Origin: Clavelina lepadiformis
Taxonomy: Eukaryota > Chordata > Ascidiacea > Aplousobranchia > Clavelinidae
Direction: 5' to 3'
DNA: 64,000 nt
Assembly: GCF_947623445.1 (NCBI RefSeq)
Contig: NC_135242.1
Span: 21,328,001-21,392,000 of the forward strand
Each line of letters begins with the position of its first letter. Position 1 is the stretch's first letter. Both the position numbers and the translations under genes were made by a program. Of this stretch, positions 1 to 10,800 are shown in pieces. The notes beneath the pieces are model-generated. The model was not told the DNA's origin. It did not search any database and saw nothing but the letters and a program-made list of their open reading frames with translations.

Positions 1-1174
1 GAAGTCTGGGCTCTAGGTATCACTCTGTACACGTTGGTTTATGGGGAAAACCCGTTCCACGATATCGAAGAAACCATCGAAGCGATATTAAGACCTCCGA
101 GTATTTTGTCAGAAGGTAAACAGTGGCTCCATCGTCAGACAACGAACAGCCTTTATCTCTACATTTGAATGTGATAGCGCCAGAGTTGTTCTGCTTCTAA
201 AGTTGTTTTCTTTCAAAAAGTTCATACGAAGTACGCTTGCGCTTTGGCCGAAATATAATAAAACTGAGTTAAAATGAATGTATCACGATTCACGACGGAG
301 ACTATGCAATGTATGTACTGCTGTTCGCTTCAATCACTAAACGCACCCATCAAAGGCTGACAAAGCGTAGTCCCATCGTTTTACGTTCAAGAGAAAATTT
401 TTTTTTCCAGAGTTGATGTCGCTCATGCAGGCGATGCTGCAGCCGGTACCAGAGCATCGATGCACCATGAAAGATCTTGCCGACGATTTTTGGATTAATC
501 TGCCCGTCGACATTCGCGAATATTCCTGGGATCAAGTGTTTCCATCGGGTAAGCAGTGTAGGGCGACCTGGCAGTTTAAGGTCAATTGAAGAATTGTAAA
601 GCCATATCAGGACCGATTAATGACGGATTAATTATCACGTCATAACGTTCAGGTCTTCCTATGTGCTTATAGTTTTTACCTGACTTGGAATTGTATAGTT
701 CAACCTTGTTTCATTACACCCCGACCAAGTTTGGGAGGGAAATGGTAGTTCAGTACGAAAGCCTTTGTTAATGTCCCAGCATAAAACGCCTGCAATCCGC
801 ATAATAAGCCATGTTCTATGTTTTGATAGTGAATGATAACAAACGTACTTGTCTATCGTAATTGCGCCCGATTTGGCCTAATTGGTATCGAACGTAAAAC
901 ATATCCCACCTATCCGACATATTCGAAATATGATGCACCGGTACTCTTTATTCCAGCATCACGCCGGCAATTGGCATCCTGTGCTTCCGTTGAAGAATCC
1001 CAAGAAGGATCGGAAGATGTTGAGAACCTCAGCCACCAGATGAAGAACTGGTTAAAAGATCAGGAAAATCTTCCGTTGTCTAGAGAATCAAAGTCTCCAA
1101 TCGACCAATCCAGCAGAAACATCTTTCCTTTGACCAAGAGACTTGAAAACATCAACCTTAACCATTCCATATAA
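1..1174 (+). CDS. PASK: PAS-domain serine/threonine kinase (PASK), C-terminal end only
   Basis: Three exons are visible: 1-115, 411-548 and 957-1174, ending in TAA. The gene starts outside the window. The first exon encodes the end of a kinase C-lobe (EVWALGITLYTLVYGENPF, subdomain IX-X) followed by an acidic DIEET stretch. The second gives ELMSLMQAMLQPVPEHRCTM and then DLADDFWINLPVDI, closely matching the last kinase helices and post-kinase segment of vertebrate PASK (LMSLVSGLLQPVPERR, DYTWEEVF). The last exon encodes a polar 72-residue tail with no recognised domain. Both introns are phase 1 with GTAAAC/AG and GTAAGC/AG sites. PASK is a nutrient-responsive kinase that phosphorylates glycogen synthase and translation factors. 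The PAS domains and most of the catalytic domain are off the left edge. The family call is strong; the tail exon rests on frame continuity. Confidence 0.87.
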
Positions 1175-2878
1175 ATCGCGAGTCATATTTCGAAGTCGAA
1201 TTTTCTGATTTCGTAATTCGAGTTGCTAAAATGAACCACTCACCTTGACTATTTACCTTAAGTATAGTAAAGTAAATGCTTACTTTAGTGAAGGTTACCT
1301 TTGGTGCATGACATTACATTACGCAGTGTTTGAAAACATACCACAGACCATTAGTGATTCTGAGAAACGTTACCGGGATATAATATGATTATTATATGTC
1401 GTCACACATCAGCGTTAGCAGATTTCCTCAATCAAGAAAATGGCGTGTCAAAGCCTGACACCAACAGCCGCTTTTTGCATAGTTTGGCGTTAAGTGTTGT
1501 ATATGTTTAAGAATAGTTTTCCGTTGGTAGCGGTGCCCTGTTATACTGTGATGTTTTGTCAAATGTGTTTGTATGCTTTTACACTGCCGTAGATACCGTA
1601 ACGTGTCAACATTTTACATGGCAATCACAATTTGATAAAGAAATGCCTGCCAACTTTTGTGTTTCTGTATCTTCAAATACGCTTTAGTCAAAGTACTAAC
1701 GTATTGTAATTGTTGGTTATACCACGAAATTTACACGCACACGAAACATTGTCAAAGACGGTTTGACTTTTAAAGAAATCGCCTGAAAAAGTTTTCGGGA
1801 AATTTCTTTGATTAGAAAACACGCAGATTATCGAAGATTCATCAACAGTTTTGAAGTTGTTTGCCAGGTTAGCACTGTTTTAGCCTTTATTGTTTATAAT
1901 ATAATAACAACCGACCATAAATCGGCCAGCTGATCGACAAAGTTAGTCGACTTCTCTCGCATGGTGATGTCATTTCCGCAAACACGTTGCAGCCTCTCTC
2001 AGAAATATGGTTAGTATTCATCCGCGACTGCCCCACTTTTACGACAAAGCTCAAAATCTATCTACATATCATGTCTGATTGCCTATTTTTCCAAACAAAA
2101 GCATAAATCATGTCCAGGATACTAATCATTTTAAGCGAAAAGTCGGTATTTAAAGTTCATAGTTAAGTGATGCACAAACGACAGATTTGGAAATCGAAGT
2201 ATTAAGATCATTCGAGCGTATCGAAGCAACTACGTCACGACACTCATTCATTAGCTCCACACACACTCGTGTAGAAGCTTGAAGTTAGCGTGCTTCATAA
2301 ATTTACTGCCTTTATTTCGTTTTTGAGGTGAGTTTGGAATAAAATTAGACTTATTCGTGGCTGCATTTTAATAACTTTGTTTCGGTAACAAGGAGTAGCG
2401 TATATATAAATTAAAAAACAACTGGCAATCCTTAGCTTCTTAACTACGTTTCGACTGCGTGTTACGTGGCAAATTTGTTGATCTCAAGGTTTAAGCTGTG
2501 TTTCGCAATCTGTTTTAGAATAGCACTAGTCAAAAATGCACCAAGCAACCTATTTGCCAGCTTGTAAATTGTGTTGAATGAAGCTTAACCGACTAATTTC
2601 GTATACTTAAATAACACGATCAGTGATTCAGCGTTGCTTAGCCAGCATTAAAACCTGTTTGATGCTGAATCGTAGGAAATTGGAATGCTCATGTGATTAT
2701 GTAACTTTAGATTTTGATAACCTATTGTATGTAATTGCAGGTTTATCTCAAAAATCAAGCTGCATTCTATCAAGAAAAGCCTATAATCCGGACAGACTTT
2801 TGGATAGCACTGTTGTTACTTTGGTAAGTATATATTTTCTTATAGATATATTGGATTTGACAAAATTAATTGGCTACC

Positions 2879-3196
2879 ACTATTTCACCGGAAAAAATGG
2901 TGCGTTCAAGCTATTTTCACAGTTTCTTGTTAACCTAACTTAAATAGGGTCTAGTATACAAATGCACAATTGCAGAATGCCTTTGCGTACTAGACCCAAG
3001 CTACTCAACTTGTGACGTCATCTGGTTCTGCACTTGTATACTAGACCCCTTAGATGTTATAACATAGTAATCTAAATCTACTTTCTAATCTAAATCTAAC
3101 TCCAATAAAACCTTAAATGGCTAAAATCACATTTATTTTCCTAACCTAACCGCCTATCTTTAACAGCAGGCTGCGTGACCTACATGTGGTTTTCAT
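2879..3196. mobile_element. MITE-A copy 1 (inverted-repeat element, interrupted)
   Basis: This matches sequence at 20931-21154 and 28969-29194. Shared blocks run in order: ACTATTTCAC-type end, GTTAACCTRACTT, a run of TAATCTAAATCTA-like motifs, AACTCCAATAAAACC, CTAACCTAACCGC, and GGCTGCGTGACC. The best copy (28969) ends in the reverse complement of its start. Here the right end is degraded. A MITE-B copy is inserted at 2947-3049, just after the AACCTAACTTAAATA block. It has no coding capacity. Confidence 0.68.
2947..3049. mobile_element. MITE-B copy 1, nested inside MITE-A
   Basis: A 103 bp element with near-perfect terminal inverted repeats: it begins GGGTCTAGTATACAAATGCA and ends in the complement of GGGGTCTAGTATACAAGTGC. 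The centre has CTACTCAACTTGTGACGTCA, which recurs in two other copies (3639-3741 and 44645-44740). No open frame is present. The flanks are TA-rich and no certain target duplication can be called. The superfamily is not assigned. Confidence 0.72.
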
Positions 3197-3638
3197 TCCA
3201 AATTTAGTATCAGTTGTGTGTTACTTGTAAGCTTATTTATTAAACATGATAGAACTTCTGTCAGCCTACTTAATTAGGCCAAGCTTTGTTATTTTTTGTA
3301 GCTGTTGATAATTTTCATGTTTTACATTATCATTGTTTTGAATATACCTATATGTTTCATTATGTTGGATCAATATGAGGTAGTTGTGTAATTATGTGAA
3401 CTATTTACAGCCTTTGGCCTACATTTATTAACCATATTCACTTTAGATTTTTCTTTGTTAAGTTTTACTATTATGAATATCTCAAATATAGTATAATGCT
3501 GTAGCACTAATCATTTGGTAACTTATGTAGTGCTTTTCAACCTCTATGTGACACAGCAAGGATCATAAAATGTTTTAAGTTTCTGTAGATGTAGCAGTGA
3601 GAAAATTGTTGCAATACCGTCATTGAGCATAGTTTTAT

Positions 3639-3741
3639 GGGGTCTTGTGTGGAATTGCATAACCACGTGATGCATTTGTATACTTGAGCCCTGTTGCCCA
3701 AATTGTGATGTCATTTGGTTGTGTGCTTCTGCTCCAGGCCC
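3639..3741. mobile_element. MITE-B copy 2 (diverged)
   Basis: About 103 bp aligned to 2947-3049. It starts GGGGTCTTGTGTGGAATTGCA, shares TGCATTTGTATACTTGAGCCC and the core CAAATTGTGATGTCATTTGG, and ends near GCTCCAGGCCC. It has more substitutions than copy 1, so it is probably older. Confidence 0.6.
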
Positions 3742-4838
3742 ATTTTATGTACCCTGCCATACTAGTTGATAACATCTAAATCGTGTGACCACCCTGTTCT
3801 TTAAGATAGCTCATTCTGTCACATGATTAAAGAGCCCAAAGTGATTGGTTGATTTAATTTCCTTGCTTAATATGACGTGAATTCCTGAATGGTGTTTTAG
3901 TGTTTGGAAGTTTTGTCTTGCAAAATGTCCTTTCAGTTATATGGGAGTGATTCACATATTTTCCATTGATCAGTTAATGCAAGTTTTTACAACAAGGAAG
4001 ATTAAAAGTTTAAATAGACACAAAACCAACACTTACAACGCTATCTCGCTTTTAACATTGCTATGGCATTGACTGGAGTGCTTAAACATTTTAAAATAAG
4101 AAGTATGGAGTTTTGATTATAGCCCGGCACTTAAAACAGCTTGAGTGTGACATGTGTGGGTAGTATGGTAGTTATGGCATTGTAATGATGCGCTGCGTGT
4201 ATTGATTGATTTCAAGTGTTACACTCCAAATCCTTAACCAGGGATTTTGTCTGGTCACAAAAAAAAATTGTCTTTCACTCTGCTCATTGAGATAAAAAGA
4301 TCGTGAAAAGACAGATGTTTGATTTTTTAAATTTAAAGATTGTCTGTCTCATTGCTGTGTTAATGCTGTAATGCTGTGCTCAACACATTAACTTTTTTTG
4401 CACTTAACTTGTGCTTTTTTTATTAGCGTAGTTGTTAGCCTTTTCAGGGATTTAGCAGTCTACCTTAGATGCCATTTCTTTAAATAAATCTGTTTCTGTA
4501 ACTTTTTTAACCGAGGTAGTTTAAGACTGTAAATTTGTTTGTGCGATATCAGTAGCTTACATACCTAGTATCTAAGTTGTCAGTTAAAATGAAGATTGAT
4601 GAAGTTACATAATATTTACTTCAACTCAACCTATTTTGCAACCATACTTGTGCGTGTGTGTGCACATTAGGTACGACAGATAATAGCTTGATGTTCAATG
4701 TTCACGATGTCTGTGTGGAATGAATTTAGTTTTCAGGATTGATACCATGTTAATAATATATGCTCATCTTCAAAAATGTTTGTAGTATGTATAAATTTTC
4801 TAGTAAAACAACAAAATGTCATTGTGCCTCTTTTTTAG

Positions 4839-4873
4839 AGTACAGCTGTGCCAAAACGGAACGGATACTGACA
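4839..4873 (+). promoter_or_regulatory. 3' splice acceptor and 5' UTR ahead of the vigilin start codon
   Basis: A pyrimidine tract followed by AG (GCCTCTTTTTTAG, ending at 4838) precedes a 35-base leader and the ATG at 4874 (context ACAATGA). No convincing upstream exon is seen. The AG could accept a distant 5' UTR exon, or a spliced leader, since ascidians trans-splice many mRNAs. The choice between these is inference. Confidence 0.45.
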
Positions 4874-7800
4874 ATGAATTCTGCCACTGCGCATAACACT
4901 AGTTAGTAACTTGCATTTACATTTGAACCTAAATTGTGTGTTTTTTTAGAAATTAATCCTCTCACTTTATTTAGTCCATAAACTGATACATAAATTGCAA
5001 AATGATATATCCGGGCTGTGCTGAGTATTGGCACCATACAGATATATCCATTTGATGTTAAGCATCACATTGTCTTGCATTTTCTTCAAAGCAAGTAATT
5101 AAACCATTGTTAAACAACCATCCATCACAAACCACCTTTTATTGAGATACTATGTATCGTATGTGGGTAGTCATCACTTTATAAACAGAGTTCTTTCCAT
5201 TTCAGTGAACGACGTGGGCTCTAGCGACTCTGGTGCTGCCCCAACCTACTCTGAAGCGTTTCCCCCACTTTCTGATGGTGGTAATGCCGCTGGCATCGCC
5301 ACAACTTCTGCTGAGAATGAATGGCTCAACCCCAAGATACAACGGATCAAATCATCTGTGGTTACCCAGGTAGGACTGTACCCAACTAAAATCTTTTGGA
5401 GTTTCGAAAGCTAAAAATATTTTTGGTGTTAACCTATGTTAAGATTTTGTGTCAAGTATGAATTTATTACGTTTTTTTACCAATCATTGTAGATTTTTCA
5501 CATCCCCATGGAGGAGCGAGCCTACAAACAAACAGACTTCGGACAAGCTCAGAAAGATCAAAGCAAGGCGTGCATGGACATCATGAAAATGACCGACACC
5601 CAGATCGAAATCTCGACGTGCCGGGATGGTTCTCTTGCACTCTTGGTTTCTGGAAGAGCAGACAACGTTTTGAAGGCACGAAGAGAGATTTTTAATCGAC
5701 TTCAGACACAGGTACACATTTCTTGTTGGCACTTATGTTTTTTCAGCGTTATTAACATTTTGGTACTTTAATTGTGTTTAGTATATTTGACAAATGTAAA
5801 TAAAGTATTTCCTTACAAGATATAAATGTTGATATTTTTATATTTTATTGTGTGATGATCTGTACATGCAGCTAGTGGGCATAACTCGGATTTTTTCCAT
5901 GTCTCATACTTTAGGCTCGCATAACAATCAACATCCCGAAAGATCACCACCGTGTCATCTTAGGTAAATCTGGTAGCCGGCTCCAAAAGCTTGAGCTTGA
6001 AACAGCGACCAAGATAAACATTCCGAGATCGGAGGACCAGAATACTGCCATTAACATCGTTGGAACCCAGGAAGGAATTCACAAGGCAAAGCATGAGATC
6101 CAACTGATATCGGATGAACAGGTAGATAAAGTGGTACAGTACTGTCATTTCACGTTATATTTAACAGTATTGAGTGGTTATTGACTTGTTAACGAAATGA
6201 TTTATAGGTTTATGTAATTTCTTGTAGTTTTTTAATATCATCCCACAACACTATAATGACTAATATGAAATTATCTGAAAGAATTTGGTCAGAGATAAAC
6301 GTATCTTTATAGGCAAAGTTAGCCATGGAACGTCTTCAAATTGAGAAAATGTATCATCCGTTTGTAAGTGGGCCACGTAGTGAAACTTCTAACCAGATTG
6401 CAAAGGTCAGTGAAAATACTATCGATCTAAAACATGTGTCATAAACTACAGTACCATTTAGTAGAAAATTGTGAAATTTGTATGATTAATAAATTATGAT
6501 TGTCATGATATAATGCCGTCAATATATTCAGGAGCATGGAGTTCGTATTCATATTCCACCTCCAAGTGTGCCAAAGAACGAGATTGTGGTCGCCGGTGAG
6601 AAGGACGGTGTCAATGCTGCAGTGGCAAAGATCATGGCCATTTACAACAGGAAGGTGAATTTCATGCTTTGTTGAATGTTCTTAGAACACTTGTCAATGA
6701 ATTATTAATGCAACTGCTTAAGTCATTTCTAGTTTATCTCATGTTTTAATGTGTTTTTTTTTTGTGGCAGAGTCGTAATTGCAAGACAATTGCGGTCGAG
6801 ATCATGAAATCCCAACATAAGTACATCATTGGACCACGTGGACAGACCCTGCAGGTAAGCAGCTGATGCGCAGTAAACATACAAACCACCTGCAACGATT
6901 TGCTAACATTTCTTCGCAACAGGACATCCTCGCCGAAACAGAAGTCTCAGTTGAACTACCGCCGAGTGATTCGTTGTCTGAGACGGTGACATTGAGAGGC
7001 GAACCGGAAAAACTGGGACAGGCCCTCACGACAGTTTATGCTAAGGTATACAGACTTGATTGATTTGGTGCATAAATTTTCTTTAACAGTGCTGTTATAT
7101 GTATCCAGGTCAGCGGCATTGTAACAGGATTGAATATTTGTGGTATTTCCTTAGTGGTGCTGTAGTACATAATTTGTAACCATTTTCTTTAAATCCAGGC
7201 GAACAGTGTTGTCAATCGTGAAGTTATGGCTGACGTGTGGCTGCATCGCTTTATTATTGGCAAGAAGGGGGCAAATATCAGAAATATCACGGCAAACTTA
7301 CCTAATGTAAGCTAAAACTCACTTGAATTTACTTAATAAAAAGCAAAATTTTCTCAAAAGGCTTATAGTTACGTATTTTCAATACCAACGCTGCTTACCA
7401 ACCAATATAATTAACATAACTATCAATTATTCTTGCCTTCAGGTGAACGTTGAATTTCGAGATGAGGAGAGCAAGATTGTGATAGAAGGCCCACCATCGG
7501 AAGTGGACCAGGCTCAGCAACTTCTTGAAAAGGAAGTAAAAGAACTGGTAAGATTGCAACTTCTGTCAAAATTCAAAGGACATTTGATTATTTTTTAAAG
7601 GTTTTAGTAACATTTAAAACACAGCACCAAACGTTGTCATCGCAAACGCTTGTGTCATCATATGAAACAGCTCTGTAAAATCCAATCGCTGTTTTTAACA
7701 GAAATCTCGAATGGATTATACTGAATTGAACGTCGATCCCAAATATCATCGCAACATTATTGGGAAAGGTGGACAAAGCATCAACAAACTGCGGGACCAA

Positions 7801-10800
7801 TACAAGGTTAGTTTTATCATCAAACACGCGATGAAATCTCTTATGAAATTCCTCCATTTACAAACAATTTAGTACAGTTTGGCACTGTTGTAGTAGTATC
7901 AAGGATACATTCCTACATAGGTCAACATTCGAATTCCTTCCGACACCGACAACAGCTCTTTGATTCGCATCGAAGGTGACCCAGAAGGTGTCCAGGAGGT
8001 CAAGAAGCAACTTGGTCAAATGATAAAGAGAATGGTGAGTCAACTGTGACAAAATTTCAATAGACAAATCTGATTTTTTAAATCTTATTTTTTAAATTTT
8101 TGTTTACGCTGCAACCATAGCTAATCCAGATACTAGATGTTTGTAATACGGTAGTAATGTTTTATTTTTAAAGGAAAATGAAAGGTCAAAAGATGTGTTG
8201 ATCGAACATCGATTCCATAAAAACATCATTGGACAAAAAGGAGAAAATATTCGTGTAATTCGTGAACGTTTTCCTGAGGTAAACAATTTTTTTTTAGCAT
8301 CACCGACACTCCCTACCATAGTAAGAATGACATTAAGCCAAACACATATACGTAACTCCTGCATCGAATATTGTAACTTGTTTCAGGTTAACATAAGCTT
8401 CCCTGATGCCAGTTTGAAAAGTGATGTTGTCAATCTCCGTGGACCAAAGAACGAAGTAGATAAATGTTACAAATACCTCAAACACATGAACGATGACTTG
8501 GTACGTGACAATAACCCTCATTTATTATTTGCTGCATATCCTGATACAAGCTTTCTTGCCAAACATTTTCAAATTATTTTATTTTTTGTTACGTCTTTAA
8601 CAGATTGAAAAGAATTACAGAATTGAAGTTCCAATTTTCAAACAGTATCACAAGAATGTGATTGGCAAAGGAGGCAGCAACATCCGCAAGATCAGGGAGG
8701 AAACCAACACTCAGGTTCGCCTAGCTTTAATCAGATTGAAGTATGTTGTCAATTGTCATGCTCTTATAGATGATGAAACCCGCTATACATTATTGTATGT
8801 ATGTCAAAGCAGTTAATTTAAGGTTTATTGAATTAGTTTTAATTTATTTACCACACAAATATAATTTTATTTAAAGTTATTGGAGCGTATTTTTATTTTG
8901 TTGTCCTTGTTTTTAGATTGAGCTTCCCACCGAGAATTCCGATAGTGAGGTGATCACCATCATTGGGAAGAAAGCGGATTGTGAAAAGGCGAGAAAACTC
9001 ATCCGTGAAATAGAGAGAGAGCAGGTCTGTATCTTGACATGGCACAGAATAAGATTCTGGTTGAATAAGAAACATCTTTTTCTAAATTGAAGTATTTTCT
9101 GACTGATTCATATAACTCGCTCTATCATATGGCATTAAAAAGGTGATTGTATACTTCAAACATTAGCCGGACAATCAAGTCTAAAATGTAAGTGTCAGTT
9201 TGTTGCTGTTCAAGCTTCTCAAAGTTTCATTTTATTCAAGGCCAACATTGTTGAAGAATCTCTTTCGATTGAATCCAAACTCCACAACTCGTTGATCGGA
9301 GCGAAGGGTCGTTTGATCCGATCTGTCATGGATGAATGCGGCGGCGTGCAGATCCACTTCCCGACTGATTCTTCCGGAAGTAATACCGTTACCATTAGAG
9401 GGCCTCCGGATGATGTAAAGAAGGCAAAAACTCAACTTCTGCAAATTGCAAAGCAGAAGGTAAAAATCTCATAATTCATGTCTCATTGGTCAAACATTGG
9501 AATTTAGACTTGGGTAATGTCATTGTAGAAATTATCCCAAATACCATAAGACTAAGGTATAGTGTTGTAGTTGTAACACCAAATGTGTTGATTATTTCTG
9601 TCAAATCAGTATGGGTTTGAATCTATTTCAGGAATAAATGTTACATGGTAATATTCCTTCTTAGATCTTTGAGATAGCATTTATCTTTTTGAACTTTTGA
9701 AATCAAGGTTTTCTCGGTTATGTATTGTGTCAGGAAAGAATATTGTTAAGTTAATTATTCCCCCTTCTGCAGGAGCTTGCCAGCTACACACAGGAGGTGA
9801 AGTGCAAGCCAGAGCTTCATCGCTTCCTAATTGGAAGAGGAGGAGCAACCATTAAAAAGGTTGGTGTCTTCGGAAAATCATTCTCTAAATCAGGTTGCTT
9901 TTGTGTTATCAGTCTCCGTATAAAAGCTTGGATTTCTCTTCCAACAATTTCATCCATTTGTATCCTGTTTGTTAGGTGCGTGATGAGACAGGAGCTCGCA
10001 TCATCTTCCCAGCAGCCAATGATAACGATAAGGAGGCGATTGTCCTCATCGGAAGGAAGGAGGAAGTCGAACAAGCTCAGAAGATCCTAACAGAGAGGAT
10101 AAAGAAAATGGTGAATTGCTGAGATTATTGATTTTTCATGACGAAAGGAAATGTTATTTTAAGTTTGATTGTGCGTTTTGTGTTACGCGCTGATTGATAT
10201 GATAACAAACCAGGTACGATAATAAGAAATTTTACTGGATTTTCCGTCTTACAGAAGATTTTTTGACAGGAAAATGTAACAGAGATTGAAATGGAAATTG
10301 ATCCAAAGTGGCACAAACACTTTGTCGCAAGACGTGCAGCCGTCCTACGCGACATCGCAGATGAGTTTGGTGGAGTTGCAGTGTCCTTCCCGAGAGTTGG
10401 AGAACAATCTGCCGTGGTGAGAATAAAAGGACCTTCGGAATGTGTCCAGGGAGCAAAGACTCGTCTTGCTGAGATCGTTGATGACTTGGTGAGATTTTCA
10501 CAAACTCATAATTCTCCATTAACATTGTAAGGTTCTGAGCACGTTTAATTGATCAAATTTGTTTGATGTTATTTTGACGTTTACTTTTAAAACTGCTTTA
10601 AAAATTTTCATAGAAAAACAAATATCTTATAAACATCTCGGTGACATTTTCTTTTCAGAATAACCAGGTCACCATTAAGTGTGTCATCGACGAGAAATAC
10701 CATCGCACAGTGATCGGTATGAAGGGCAAAAATATCCAGCTTGTTACAGGCGAGTTAAATATCCAGGTCAAGTTTCCGGATAGAGGAAACCAAAATGGTA

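Larger units (their letters stand above)
1175..4838. other. Intergenic interval PASK to vigilin, with small repeats
   Basis: I see no supportable coding exon here. A sequence ending GAG|GTGAGT near 2328 has a strong splice-donor consensus and could end a non-coding first exon of vigilin, but nothing confirms it. The interval carries one MITE-A copy and two MITE-B copies, listed separately. The rest is AT-rich, low-information sequence. Confidence 0.6.

Noticed and set aside
833-956. Upstream extension of the last PASK exon as a separate ORF start
   Set aside because: The frame is open back to 833, but an acceptor TTCCAG at 951-956 in the right phase joins the exon ending at 548, and the upstream residues do not resemble PASK.
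5142-5205. ATG at 5142 as the vigilin start
   Set aside because: The sequence between 5142 and 5205 ends in a good acceptor (CCATTTCAG), and the exon at 4874-4901 joins 5206 in the correct phase.
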